This document shows, one piece after another, positions 7,063 through 16,140 of a stretch of 64,000 nt of DNA; the stretch's first letter is position 1, and the number at the start of each line of letters is the position of its first letter. The notes beneath the pieces were generated by a model. The model was given only the letters and a program-made list of their open reading frames with translations. It was not told where the DNA came from and searched no databases. The DNA comes from Bacillota bacterium. Its GTDB lineage: Bacteria > Bacillota > Clostridia > Christensenellales > Aristaeellaceae. The translations under genes and the position numbers were made by a program. The stretch is from the NCBI GenBank assembly GCA_023459275.1, contig JAEWVC010000055.1:1-64000 (forward strand), read 5' to 3'.

Positions 7063-8613
7063 ATGGCATGGATGCGGCGGGCGGCGGCATATCTGCTTTC
7101 GCTGGTCCTTTCTGTCCTGCCCGCGCCCGTCCGCACGCTGGGGGAGGACACCGTGTCCGCGGACCCCGCGGCCATATCCCGCCGGGCGCTGTACGTGGCC
7201 TGCGATTTTTTTCTCTCCCAGGAGGATACCTGGCCCTCCTCCGGCAACAATATCGCCGCCGTCAGCCGGGCGCTTAACGGGGGCACGGCGGCCTTTGCCC
7301 GGGAAAGCCTGGAAAACGGCACACTCTATTCCGTGGAAGGGTTGAAAGCGGCGATTTTGAGCACCTTCGGGGATGCGGACGACAATGACGTTTCCTATTT
7401 TTATATCAGCACCCACGGCATCTATGATCCAGCGGGATCAAACCTTGAGGCGGGGCTGCTCCTGTCCGACGGCGTGTCGGAGGAGACGGTCACCGCCCGC
7501 CAGTTGGAGGAGGCGTTCGCGCCTGTACGGGGCACGAAGGTGCTGGTCATCGATGCCTGCAACAGCGGCGCGTTTATCGGCAAGGGGGTAAGCGGCGGCG
7601 CCACGGAAGCGGCTTTCCTGGGAGACGATTACAAGGTGCTCACAAGCGCCGGGGGCAGCGAGGAAAGCTGGTATTGGACCAACGCAGACAAAAATCCGGG
7701 CGTGGTGCAAGGCGCGTCCTACTTTTCCTCCGCCCTGTGCGATGCGCTGGGCTATCACGGGGACTATAACGCGGATGAAAACCGGGACGGCGCCATCACG
7801 CTGTCGGAGTGCTACCGGTACCTGTGGGAGAACCATTCCGCTTCCACGCCCCAATGCTATCCCCAGGAGGACGATTTTGTACTCCTCACCTATGATCTGA
7901 ACAAGGCTTTCTACAACCCGCCCTCCGACGACAGCATCATCTCCGGCATCACCTTCTACGATACGGTGCTGGACACCAGCCAAAGCACCGTATCCTTCGA
8001 GTTTACCGCGCTCCGGCCCGTGCAGATGGCCTACCAGCTGGTGTACTACCGGGATGGGAAATGGCAGTTCCCCACGGCGTCCCTGATCTACGACAACGAA
8101 GAGACGGAGGGGGATTTCGGCGACCTGCGGGGCGCCATCTCCGCCGGGCGCAAGGAACGCACGCTGACGCTGTCCCCCCAGGGAGAGGATACCTACGGCT
8201 ATGTGATGATCCAGCTTGTGACGCTTAAGGACGGCAAAGCCACCGTCCACGCCAGCCGTGTGCTGTGTGTGCCGCCGGTATCCGGCGACCCCGAAGTAAA
8301 GGTCAAAACCGACCCGGCGCTTGACGAAAGCGGCGGCCGGGAGCTCTCCATCCTGGTGAGCCACCGCTACCCCTGCCTTCTGTCCGTATCCGTTGTGGAT
8401 GAAAGCGGGAAGATCCTCCGCCGGCTTACAAGCTATCAGCCCACCAGGCCCCAGCAGCTTACGCCCGACGGCTCCTTCTTCTACTGGAGCGGCAGGCTTG
8501 CGGACGGCGCCTTCGCCCCGCCGGGAAAATATGCCGTAAAGGTGACGGCATATATCAACGATACCGCCTATGAAAGTGTTTCGGAACCCTTTTCGATATT
8601 GGAAGCCGAATAA
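7063..8613 (+). CDS. Secreted caspase-like (clan CD, C14-type) peptidase with EF-hand loop
   Basis: This 516-residue protein begins with a signal sequence (residues 1-27). The caspase-type domain spans about residues 40-285, with the catalytic pair in place: His118 in YFYISTHG and Cys166 in VLVIDACNSG. A complete 12-residue EF-hand loop (Asp238-Glu249, DENRDGAITLSE) lies near the end of the domain, suggesting calcium binding. The remaining ~230 residues look like beta-rich domains, including a C-terminal FlgD/Fn3-like segment (LADGAFAPPGKYAVKV). The ATG at 7063 has GGGGG 8 nt upstream. It ends flush against the convergent gene. Substrate and role are unknown. Bacterial secreted homologues include metacaspases and clostripain-like enzymes. 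Confidence 0.78.
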   Translation: MAWMRRAAAYLLSLVLSVLPAPVRTLGEDTVSADPAAISRRALYVACDFFLSQEDTWPSSGNNIAAVSRALNGGTAAFARESLENGTLYSVEGLKAAILSTFGDADDNDVSYFYISTHGIYDPAGSNLEAGLLLSDGVSEETVTARQLEEAFAPVRGTKVLVIDACNSGAFIGKGVSGGATEAAFLGDDYKVLTSAGGSEESWYWTNADKNPGVVQGASYFSSALCDALGYHGDYNADENRDGAITLSECYRYLWENHSASTPQCYPQEDDFVLLTYDLNKAFYNPPSDDSIISGITFYDTVLDTSQSTVSFEFTALRPVQMAYQLVYYRDGKWQFPTASLIYDNEETEGDFGDLRGAISAGRKERTLTLSPQGEDTYGYVMIQLVTLKDGKATVHASRVLCVPPVSGDPEVKVKTDPALDESGGRELSILVSHRYPCLLSVSVVDESGKILRRLTSYQPTRPQQLTPDGSFFYWSGRLADGAFAPPGKYAVKVTAYINDTAYESVSEPFSILEAE

Positions 8614-9696
8614 TCAAAACGAAAACGCCAGGGAGACCGCCTCGGTCAGCCCGTTGTCAAGGGGCAGGCAGAAGATTTGGAAAGATTCCGTGCCGCCGCC
8701 CGCCGGCGGGCTGATCACCGTGCGCTTGATATAGCTTTCCCCTGCCGCGGTCTCATACGTTTCCTCCGCCAGCACATAATTAGCCTGCGCATCCGCCGCG
8801 TAAGGCTTTTGCTGCAAGGCCAGGGCGCGCAGCGCGTCAAAGGAGAGCTCTTCTGTTTTTACGGGTGTATTGTCTTTCCCCATTTCCACCATCCGGACCG
8901 CCTTGAGCGTATCCACGGTCTTCACGGAGAGGTTTGCCGTCACGCGTTTCTTTGTGGTCTTGCCGTTGATGGTCTCCGTGTTTTCCACCGACATGCTGAA
9001 GCCCGCCGTGGTGCCTGCCGTTATGCTGACACGGTGCCGGTTATTGGCATCTGCGTACAGGGTGCCGTCCGGGCGCATGAACACCGGGGCGGCCATCACA
9101 TGCCTTGGGCTTTGGGTTCCAAGAAGCAGGGTGACGCCGGCCTTTTGCGCCATGTCCATCATCTCCTGGCCGTGGGCTTCCATCTGCTCCGGAGAAATAT
9201 ACACAAGGGCTGTCTGGCCCGGCTTGATGTAGCCGAAGTCATCCGTCCCCTCCGGCTTTTGCAGGCTGCCGGCAAAGGCGTTGACCACATCCTCATAAAA
9301 CCACATCTCATGATCCGCCTGCTGCCAAAGGTCCTGGTCCTTTTCGGGGATCACGTACAGCGTGCCCTTGATCTCAACCTCCTCTTCCACATCGTCCTTT
9401 ACATGCATGTTCGTGGACACCTCCCCCAGCGCGGCGCCGGTTTTGGAGGTGTAGGCCGGTTCCCCGCCGCCGTCTTCGGCAGGCAGCCGGTAGATCAGCA
9501 GCGCTTGCTCCGCTTCGCTGCCCGGGTCAAACGTGTGGGCCTCCATATTCTCCTCCCGGTCATACACAAGCCAGAGGCCGCAGAACACGTCGCCGGAAGC
9601 CGGGGTGGACGTGGCTTCCGGCTTCGCAAGGGTGAAACCCGTCACCATCGGCAGGAGCACCAGGGCACTAAGAATGATCAGCATCCATTTCCGCAT
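8614..9696 (-). CDS. Exported protein of unknown function
   Basis: This 360-residue protein has an N-terminal hydrophobic signal segment (MRKWMLIILSALVLLPMVTG). No recognised domain is visible. The mature part is acidic and appears beta-rich with KTVDTLKAVRMVEMG-like strands. The ATG at 9696 follows GGAAGGAAGAG and overlaps the end of the HTH gene by 29 nt. A TTG seven codons upstream is less likely. It is the third gene of an operon with the DUF2975-like membrane protein and the HTH regulator and ends next to the caspase-like gene. Because of the overlap it should be co-regulated with the HTH protein. Confidence 0.65.
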   Translation of the reverse strand: MRKWMLIILSALVLLPMVTGFTLAKPEATSTPASGDVFCGLWLVYDREENMEAHTFDPGSEAEQALLIYRLPAEDGGGEPAYTSKTGAALGEVSTNMHVKDDVEEEVEIKGTLYVIPEKDQDLWQQADHEMWFYEDVVNAFAGSLQKPEGTDDFGYIKPGQTALVYISPEQMEAHGQEMMDMAQKAGVTLLLGTQSPRHVMAAPVFMRPDGTLYADANNRHRVSITAGTTAGFSMSVENTETINGKTTKKRVTANLSVKTVDTLKAVRMVEMGKDNTPVKTEELSFDALRALALQQKPYAADAQANYVLAEETYETAAGESYIKRTVISPPAGGGTESFQIFCLPLDNGLTEAVSLAFSF

Positions 9697-9910
9697 CGTT
9701 CTCTTCCTTCCCGTCAAAATGGAGGATATCCCCCACGTCGCATTGCAGATAAAAGCAGACGCGGCTGAGCGTTGAAAAACGCACGCCCTTGGCCTTGCCG
9801 CTGCGCAGGATGGACATGTTGGCTTCCGTAATGCCCACCTTTTCGCACAGCTGTTTGGAGGTCATCTGCCTTCGCTTCAATTGTTCCTCCAGGTTTATAA
9901 TAATGGCCAT
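9668..9910 (-). CDS. Small Cro/C1-type HTH regulator (YozG-like)
   Basis: This 80-residue DNA-binding protein is a single Cro/C1-type helix-turn-helix: LKRRQMTSKQLCEKVGITEANMSILRSGKAKGVRF, with the recognition helix near EANMSILR. The ending VCFYLQCDVGDILHF is typical of the YozG subfamily, which is usually encoded beside DUF2975 membrane proteins, as here (9 nt from 9920-10927). Two identical inverted repeats around the operon promoter are good candidates for its own operator, implying autoregulation. It overlaps the next gene. Confidence 0.85.
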   Translation of the reverse strand: MAIIINLEEQLKRRQMTSKQLCEKVGITEANMSILRSGKAKGVRFSTLSRVCFYLQCDVGDILHFDGKEENDAEMDADHS

Positions 9911-9919
9911 GGCACTCCC

Positions 9920-10927
9920 TCAAATCATCAGTTGATTCTCCCGGTACACCTCGCAGCTTTTTTCCAGGTATCTGGAAAGAAACAGCATGGCCAGGGACAG
10001 GAGCAGCGTGGCAATGGGCAGCTGCCCCGAAATGTTCACGTTGGCCAGGTTCCTGGCCAGGATGAGCTGCAGGCCGTTGAACGCGAGCATACCGCCCAGG
10101 GATACAAAGATCGCCGCTTTGCACCTTGATGCGATGGCCGCGGCGCAAAGCTGGTTTTCTTCGCTGAAAAAGGAGCGTTCCATACCGCCTATCAGCTTAT
10201 CCGCCGCGGGCAGCACCGTGAACAGCACCACCGTAGGCGCGCTGTCAAAAGCAAACTGCAGCCAGGCCATCAGCGCGTCCAAAGTGGGATCGGATGCGGA
10301 GATCCCCGGTATGGTCAGCATAAGAGACGGGGGCAGCTGGTCTGCGCCGGGCCAGGGCAAGGCCAGCAGCGCGCTTTTCAGGCGCGCCGCGCCCACATAG
10401 CATATGGAGACGATCAGCATGGCGCCGGCCACACGGACCAGCAGCTTCAGCTTGTGCGCAATGCGGCCCGTATCCCGCAGGAGAGCAAGGATCCACCACG
10501 CAATCAGCAAGCTGTACAGGAACATGCACAGCATGGACTGCTCCACATACAGCGCCTGGGAGGACCCGCTCCCGGCGGGATGAAACAGCGTCTGGATCAT
10601 GGAGGGGTTTGCAAAATAGTACAGCAAAAAGAAAAGGTATCCGCTCATGGCGGCGGGCAGCCACCAGGAGACGCCCTTGCCCTTGCGCTTCATCCCATAC
10701 CAATGCACCCCCAGCGGCAAAAGCGACAGGGCCGCGTAGAAAACAACCGCCAGCACGTTCCCGAAAAACCCCCACAGGGAAAGCCCCCTTAGCCCTGCCC
10801 CCAGTCCTATAAAGGGCAGTGCCAGCCCATAGATCAGGTCCCCGCCGCCTGAGCTGTTGGGCCCCCATACCGCCAGTGCCACACAAGCCGCGGCCAGCAC
10901 AGCGGCAGCCCATTTTTCCCGTTTCAT
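9920..10927 (-). CDS. Multi-pass membrane protein, DUF2975-like C-terminal region
   Basis: This 335-residue protein has about eight hydrophobic segments. The last ~100 residues (FSEENQLCAAAIASRC, then two membrane helices and RYLEKSCEVYRENQLMI) resemble DUF2975 proteins that are paired with YozG-type regulators. The N-terminal half adds extra membrane helices compared with the usual ~160-residue family members. It is the first gene of the operon, behind a strong promoter at 10971-10999. Function is unknown. The conserved pairing with an HTH protein suggests a membrane partner for the regulator. Confidence 0.65.
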   Translation of the reverse strand: MKREKWAAAVLAAACVALAVWGPNSSGGGDLIYGLALPFIGLGAGLRGLSLWGFFGNVLAVVFYAALSLLPLGVHWYGMKRKGKGVSWWLPAAMSGYLFFLLYYFANPSMIQTLFHPAGSGSSQALYVEQSMLCMFLYSLLIAWWILALLRDTGRIAHKLKLLVRVAGAMLIVSICYVGAARLKSALLALPWPGADQLPPSLMLTIPGISASDPTLDALMAWLQFAFDSAPTVVLFTVLPAADKLIGGMERSFFSEENQLCAAAIASRCKAAIFVSLGGMLAFNGLQLILARNLANVNISGQLPIATLLLSLAMLFLSRYLEKSCEVYRENQLMI

Positions 10928-10943
10928 CCCACAGCCTCCAAAA

Positions 10944-10962
10944 ATTATTGTAATTCAATAAT
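10944..10962. promoter_or_regulatory. Operator candidate 1 for the HTH regulator
   Basis: The inverted repeat ATTATTG-N5-CAATAAT lies just downstream of the -10 box. The same arms and spacer length recur at 10985-11003, centred 41 bp away (about four helical turns). Confidence 0.6.
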
Positions 10963-10970
10963 CCAATGGC

Positions 10971-10999
10971 ATTATATTCTGATGATTATTGTTTGTCAA
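10971..10999 (-). promoter_or_regulatory. Consensus promoter of the DUF2975-HTH operon
   Basis: The minus strand has TTGACA (10999-10994), 17 nt, TATAAT (10976-10971), a perfect vegetative promoter. It drives the operon starting at 10927. Confidence 0.8.
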
Positions 11000-11003
11000 T
11001 AAT
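10985..11003. promoter_or_regulatory. Operator candidate 2 for the HTH regulator
   Basis: A second ATTATTG-N5-CAATAAT covers the -35 box. Together with 10944-10962 it brackets the promoter, as expected for cooperative repression. Confidence 0.6.
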
Positions 11004-11290
11004 TCTGTTGAGATTTTTTCGCCCCCTGTCAACGCCTTCCGCCTCCGGCCGGCATGCAATTCCCCGGGCACCATTCCTGCAGGGCGGCAATTTGGAGGCT
11101 GTGTGCCCGGCAAAACGGCGCAATTGATATATGCAAAATCTGTCACGGAACCAACGTATGTTGTTTTCGTCTGAAAGATTGTATGTTATAATGCAAAAGG
11201 CTGGCGCAATAACGCACCCTCCCGAAGGCGTTCCCCTTCCGGGCGCACGGCTGCTGTTTTGCCTTTTTGATGAAAGGAGCGTTCCTTCAG

Positions 11291-14200
11291 ATGCAAGTGA
11301 CACCTGTTAAGCGTGCCCCGCAAAGGCGGAAGCCTTCCGGCAAACCCAGGCGGAAAAAGCCCGCCGTGGTGCCGGGCCTGCTTGCGCTGCTTGCCGTGCT
11401 CGCCCTGATGGTGATCGTGCTCCCCAAGGAGCCGCTGACCCACGCCGCAACATCGGTTCAAACAGCGGATGGACAAGCCCCCCAGGGCACGCCTTCCACG
11501 GCGTATAACGGGCTTGTGATCAGCGAGGTGATGAGCGCCAACGGGGCTTCCGTGCCCGATGAAAACGGCGAGTTCAGCGATTGGCTGGAGGTATGGAACA
11601 GCTCCGGCAGCGCCATCGACTTAAGCGGCGTAGGCCTTTCCGACCGTTCTGACCGCATCCTCTTTCTTTTCCCGTCCATGATGCTTCCCGCCGACGGGCG
11701 CCTGGTGGTCTTCGCCTCCGATACCAACGCGGCGGACATCGGCGGCACGCTGCACGCCAAGTTCAAGCTTTCCTCCGCGGGGGAGACGATTTATCTGTTT
11801 GATCCCAGCGCGTATGTCATCAGCAAGATCACCGTGCCCATTATGAACGCCGATGTCTCCTACGCCCTTCAGGCCGACGGCAGCTTTGCGGAAACCCCGC
11901 AGTACAGCCCCGGCTACGAAAACAGCGAGGCAGGCTTTCTGGCTTACCGCAACGCCAACGCCGTTTCGGAAGGCGCCATCCGCATCAACGAGGTCATGGC
12001 CGACCCCCGCACGGGCATTTATGATGAGGACGGTGAGCTTAGCGACTGGATCGAGCTGTACAACACCACCGACAAAGCCGTGTCCCTGGCGGGCATGGCC
12101 TTAAGCGACAAGGAGAGCGACCCCCTCAAGTGGCGCTTCCCGGAGGATGCCTCCATCCCCGCCCACGGCTATTATCTGGTGTTCTGCAGCGGCAAGAACA
12201 GGCTTCTGGCCGCGGACAAAATTTCCCACACCAATTTCCGCTTAAGCGCGGAACGGGAAACGGTGATCCTCTCCGACAGCCGCGGCCGGCTGATTGACCG
12301 GGCCAACATCGACAACCTGGCCATGGACTGCAGCCTGGGCCGCGATGACAGCGGGAACTGGACCGTTTTCAAGACGGCCACCCCCGGTATGCCCAACAAC
12401 AGCGCCGGGATGGCCCAGGCGGAAAAGAACATGCGCGCCGCCAACATAACCGGCGTATATATTTCCGAAATCATGTCTTCCTCTTCAGCGGGGAGCGACT
12501 GGGTGGAACTGTACAACAGCTCCGCCCAGGCCGTTTACCTCCAGGGCTGCGGCCTGAGCGACGATCTGGGCCGCCCCAGAAAGTGGCAGTTCCCCGACGG
12601 AGCCGCCATCTATCCGGGGGAGTACAAGGTGGTCAGCCTGGATGGGCTCGACAGCTCCGTAGGCGGGTATCACACCAACTTCAAACTCACCCGCGCGGGG
12701 GGAGAAACCATGTGCTTCTCCGATCCCGAAGGCCGCGTGCTGGACAAAATGGACCTGCCGCTGATCCCCACCGATCTTTCCTACGGCAGAACAAGCGGCC
12801 TGGCAGGCTTTTTTTATTATGACGCTCCTACCGTGGGCGCCGCCAACGGCACAGGCTTTCTTGGCTTTGCGGATACGCCCTCCTTCTCCCAGGCGGGCGG
12901 GCTGTATTACGAAGCGGTCTCCCTGCTCATCAGCGTGCCCGAAGGTACGGCGGTCTACTATACCACGGACGGGAGCATTCCCACAAAGCAGAGCACCCCG
13001 TACAACGGCGCGCCCATTGAGATCAGCCGCACCACGCCCGTCAGGGCCAGGGCCTTTCGCCAGGATCTGCAGCCCAGCGAGACCGTCACCCAGACATATT
13101 TTATCAATGTGTACCACACGCTGCCCGTGATCTCCCTCGTTACCGACCCGGACGAACTGTACAGCGCAACCGACGGCATCTTCACCATGGGCGACAATGT
13201 GGATAAATCCAAGATCCCCTTCAAGACGCCGGTGTACCGGGTATACGGCAAGGTGCCCCGCCCCGGGTATGTGGAGTATTACGGAACGGACGGCGCCCAG
13301 GTGCTTTCCCAGGGCATGGAATTCGGCCTCATCGGCCAGTACAGCCTGGATATGCCCCAAAAATCCCTGAAGGTGCGGGCGAAGGCCGCCTATGGCGCGA
13401 AAACCTTCGGGGCGGCCCTGTTTGACGACCGGCCTTTCACCGAGTACAAGTCCTTTGTGCTGCGCAACAGCGGCAACGACCAGGTATGGTCTCGCCTCAA
13501 CGACGCGGTGCAGTCCAGGCTCATCGACAAGCTCAACACCACCGTCATCCATCAGGCCTGGAAGCCGGTTGTGGTATACATCAACGGTGTGTATTGGGGG
13601 CAGTATAACCTGCGGGAGCGGGTGGACCGTTACTTTGTCGCCCAGCACGAGGGTCTCCCCCTGGACCAGGCCGACAACATGGACATCCTGGAGGCCAACA
13701 GCAAGGTGTCCTTTGGCAGCAACAAGGAATACAAGGATATGATCGCCAAGGTCAAAACGCTGTCGCCGGGCAAAAATCCCGAAGACCTGAAATACATTAC
13801 CGACAGGATCGATGTGGACAACTATTTCGACTACATGGCCATCGAGTGGTTTTTCGGCAACTCCGACCCCGGCAACATCCGCTACTACAAGCTCAAGGGG
13901 GAAGGGCAGAAGTGGAAGTGGATCGCCTACGACCTGGACTACGGCCTGTTCAAATCACAGTTTGACAGCCCCACCTCCTACCTGGATCCCAAAGGCGCGG
14001 GCCAGGTAAACATTGATAACACCCTTATCCGCAAGCTTTTGGAAAACGCCGAGATGAAGGAAAAATTCCTGCGCAGGCTGGGGGAAATCTTTCAGATACT
14101 GACCACGGATGTCATGATCAACGAAATGCGCACCATGGCCGCCGTGATCGCCCCCGAGATGCCCCTGCACTTTGCCCGCTGGGCCGAGCTGAACGAAAAG

Positions 14201-14422
14201 ACCATCAACGTGGATTCCCCCATGACGCCGGAAGGCGCGCTGCGCTACTGGAAATCCCGGGTGGACTGGACCTGCAACGTCATGAAAAAGCGGCCCACCT
14301 ACTTCTACGAGATCATTCAGAAGTACTTCAGCCTCTCCAACGCCACCATGGTGGAATACTTTGGCGAGAAGCCCGTGATGCCCCCGGATGCTCTTTTGAA
14401 GCAAATATCGCCAATTTCTTGA
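11291..14422 (+). CDS. CotH-kinase-domain surface protein with three lamin-tail domains
   Basis: This 1,043-residue protein has a basic N-terminus followed by one membrane anchor or signal helix (about residues 27-46). Three lamin-tail (LTD) domains follow at about 65-170, 225-345 and 385-490, each with a repeated VISEVM/INEVMA...DWLEV/DWIELYN pattern. A chitobiase/Fn3-like region comes next (GTAVYYTTDGSIPT), then a CotH-type kinase fold (about 620-960) ending with WKWIAYDLDYGLF. Spore-coat CotH is a protein kinase. Extracellular CotH proteins with LTDs are frequently encoded with DUF4956 and VTC-domain proteins, exactly as here. ATG 11291 has AAAGGAG upstream. The substrate is unknown. Confidence 0.85.
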   Translation: MQVTPVKRAPQRRKPSGKPRRKKPAVVPGLLALLAVLALMVIVLPKEPLTHAATSVQTADGQAPQGTPSTAYNGLVISEVMSANGASVPDENGEFSDWLEVWNSSGSAIDLSGVGLSDRSDRILFLFPSMMLPADGRLVVFASDTNAADIGGTLHAKFKLSSAGETIYLFDPSAYVISKITVPIMNADVSYALQADGSFAETPQYSPGYENSEAGFLAYRNANAVSEGAIRINEVMADPRTGIYDEDGELSDWIELYNTTDKAVSLAGMALSDKESDPLKWRFPEDASIPAHGYYLVFCSGKNRLLAADKISHTNFRLSAERETVILSDSRGRLIDRANIDNLAMDCSLGRDDSGNWTVFKTATPGMPNNSAGMAQAEKNMRAANITGVYISEIMSSSSAGSDWVELYNSSAQAVYLQGCGLSDDLGRPRKWQFPDGAAIYPGEYKVVSLDGLDSSVGGYHTNFKLTRAGGETMCFSDPEGRVLDKMDLPLIPTDLSYGRTSGLAGFFYYDAPTVGAANGTGFLGFADTPSFSQAGGLYYEAVSLLISVPEGTAVYYTTDGSIPTKQSTPYNGAPIEISRTTPVRARAFRQDLQPSETVTQTYFINVYHTLPVISLVTDPDELYSATDGIFTMGDNVDKSKIPFKTPVYRVYGKVPRPGYVEYYGTDGAQVLSQGMEFGLIGQYSLDMPQKSLKVRAKAAYGAKTFGAALFDDRPFTEYKSFVLRNSGNDQVWSRLNDAVQSRLIDKLNTTVIHQAWKPVVVYINGVYWGQYNLRERVDRYFVAQHEGLPLDQADNMDILEANSKVSFGSNKEYKDMIAKVKTLSPGKNPEDLKYITDRIDVDNYFDYMAIEWFFGNSDPGNIRYYKLKGEGQKWKWIAYDLDYGLFKSQFDSPTSYLDPKGAGQVNIDNTLIRKLLENAEMKEKFLRRLGEIFQILTTDVMINEMRTMAAVIAPEMPLHFARWAELNEKTINVDSPMTPEGALRYWKSRVDWTCNVMKKRPTYFYEIIQKYFSLSNATMVEYFGEKPVMPPDALLKQISPIS

Positions 14423-14446
14423 CGGAAAACCCCTTTTCCGTATAAT
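14419..14446 (+). promoter_or_regulatory. Promoter for the DUF4956 gene overlapping the CotH stop codon
   Basis: TTGACG (14419-14424), 16 nt, TATAAT (14441-14446). The spacer includes the hairpin GGAAAACCCCTTTTCC. The -35 box overlaps the upstream gene's TGA, so the DUF4956 gene may also be expressed on its own. Confidence 0.55.
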
Positions 14447-14488
14447 GGTAAGAAGAATGTAAGGATTATCATCACAGGAGGCGCCGAT

Positions 14489-15202
14489 ATGCTCTCAATG
14501 GCCGCTTTGATGTCCGTCAGCACCCAGGATATCGTGAAACAGAGTTCCTCCCTGTCCGATTACTTCTCCCAGCAGTTCCAAAGCCTCACCCCCTGGAAGG
14601 TGGTGGTGGCGCTGGGCGTCGGCTTGCTGGCCGGCCTGATCATCGCCTGGGTCTACCGCAAAACATACCGGGGCGTGCTGTACAGCCCCTCCTTCGCCAT
14701 GACGCTGGTCATGCTTACCCTGATCACCACCCCCGTGGTCATGTGCATCAAAAGCGATATTGCCCTGTCCATGGGCATGGTGGGCGCGCTGTCCATCGTG
14801 CGCTTCCGCACCGCGGTCAAGGATCCCATGGACACGGCGTATATGTTCTGGTCCCTGACCATGGGCATCCTGTTCGGCGCGGAGCTGTACGCCGTGGGCA
14901 TCGCGGCGGTGATCGGCATCGCCGCCATCCTGCTGGTGATGACTTTCGTCAAGTTTCAAAACCCCAACAGCTATCTGCTTGTTTTGCATTATGATGAGGC
15001 CGCCGAGTATGACATCGAATCCGAGCTCAAGCATTCCGCGCGCCAGCACCGCCTGCGCTCCAAAACGCTTACCCGTTCCGGCGCGGAGATGACGGTAGAG
15101 CTGCGCCTCGGGGAAAAGCACGAGATCGTGTCCCGCATGCTGGACATCGAAGGCGTCCACGACGCCACGCTGGTGGCCTGCCAGACGGAGGCGGGAGCGT
15201 GA
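14489..15202 (+). CDS. DUF4956-family membrane protein
   Basis: This 237-residue protein has about four membrane helices in the first 160 residues, including the family signature ALSIVRFRTAVKDPMDTAYMFW. A cytoplasmic ferredoxin-like tail follows (about residues 165-237). DUF4956 proteins are recurrent neighbours of CotH and VTC polyphosphate polymerase genes. This is the middle member of that trio, although 938 bp of repeats separate it from the VTC gene. A role in polyphosphate or envelope phosphorylation is inferred from context only. A clear AGGAGG lies upstream of the ATG. Confidence 0.85.
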   Translation: MLSMAALMSVSTQDIVKQSSSLSDYFSQQFQSLTPWKVVVALGVGLLAGLIIAWVYRKTYRGVLYSPSFAMTLVMLTLITTPVVMCIKSDIALSMGMVGALSIVRFRTAVKDPMDTAYMFWSLTMGILFGAELYAVGIAAVIGIAAILLVMTFVKFQNPNSYLLVLHYDEAAEYDIESELKHSARQHRLRSKTLTRSGAEMTVELRLGEKHEIVSRMLDIEGVHDATLVACQTEAGA

Positions 15203-15212
15203 TATCCTCCCC

Positions 15213-15306
15213 AAAGTGGCTGATGCCACTTTGCGGCGCTCTCACGGTTTCCTTGTTACGCCCGCGGCTTAACGGCCAGGAAACCGTGCAAGGAATGCTT
15301 GCTCCG
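15213..15306. repeat. Cluster of palindromes after the DUF4956 gene
   Basis: Successive inverted repeats are CAAAGTGGC/GCCACTTTG (15213-15234, the same arm sequence as in the 602-630 palindrome), CACGGTTTCCT paired with AGGAAACCGTG, and GCTTGC/GCAAGC. There is no T-tract, so this is not a standard terminator. It seems to belong to the same repeat-rich insertion as the family-1 elements that follow. Confidence 0.5.
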
Positions 15307-15480
15307 CAAGCCCCCGCCCGATGGGTAATGCCGGCAGAGAAGATTTCAAACGGGGGGGCCGCGGCCCCCTCGTTGCTCCCCCATCATAAACTCCCGCCGG
15401 AAAAAGTGTATTTTTAAAAAACGCAAGTATACCGGCTGCATCGGATCAACGCGGTGATGCGGATAGCTGACAGAGCCCCG

Positions 15481-15711
15481 GGAGGCATTGGAGGGCCGCT
15501 GCCCTCTAATTGCAGATCGAAAATCAGCGGCATGCGCGGTGAGTGAGGTGAGCGCTGCCAGTGGCAGCAAAGAGCGAACCGAACGAATCAACCGGAACAA
15601 GCGGCTGAAAGCCGCGCCGATTGAGGTTGCGGAGATTTTCGCGGGAATTTCAAGGAAATTCCTACCTTGCCCGAGCAAACGGCCGCAAGACCGCAGGTCT
15701 TGCACAGGCTG
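15481..15711. repeat. Family-1 modular palindromic element, copy b
   Basis: It begins GGAGGCATTGGAGGG and has the hairpin GGAGGGC/GCCCTCT-like pairing, ATCGAAAATCAGCGGC, the CGCTGCCAGTGGCAGC palindrome, GGAATTTC...AAATTCC, CTTGCCCGAGC and a last hairpin GCAAGACC/GGTCTTGC. It is almost identical over ~200 nt to copy c that follows, so this is a recent tandem duplication. Confidence 0.65.
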
Positions 15712-15725
15712 TTGACAAACCCCCG

Positions 15726-16001
15726 GGAGGCATTGGAGGGCCGCTGCCCTCCAATTGCAGATCGAAAATCAGCGGCATGTGCGGTGAGTGAGGTGAGCGC
15801 TGCCAGTGGCAGCAAAGAGCGAACCGAACGAATCAACCGGAACAAGCGGCTGAAAGCCGCGCCGATTGAGGTTGCGGAGATTTTCGCGGGAATTTCAAAA
15901 AAATTCCTACCTTGCCCGAGCAAACGGCCGCACATTGGCGTAGCCAGTGTGCAGTGAAGCGAGGGAAAATCTCGCCAAAGGAACCCAGGTTCCTTTGGCG
16001 A
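15726..16001. repeat. Family-1 modular palindromic element, copy c
   Basis: Same order of modules as copy b. The variable hairpin is GCACATTGGC/GCCAGTGTGC, and the terminal palindrome is TCGCCAAAGGAAC/GTTCCTTTGGCGA (15972-16001). Between copies a, b and c the stems change on both sides while pairing is kept. Confidence 0.65.
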
Positions 16002-16030
16002 ATCACCGGAGGTGAAGAAAGAACATGCCT

Positions 16031-16080
16031 CCGAAGGTCCAGGGCGACCGGAAAGCCCTGGTCGCGTCCGCAGACGCGAA
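16031..16080. repeat. Family-2 double-hairpin repeat, isolated copy
   Basis: CCGAAGGTCCAGGGC then GACCGGAAA loop then GCCCTGG, followed by TCGCGTC/GACGCGA with a CGCA loop. It directly follows family-1 copy c, 60 bp before the VTC gene. The same unit forms the array between gltB and gltD. Confidence 0.65.
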
Positions 16081-16140
16081 ATTGCCCCTGACAAGCGTAT
16101 GCAACCACATCACACGGCGAAAAAAAGAGGTGTTACCGGG

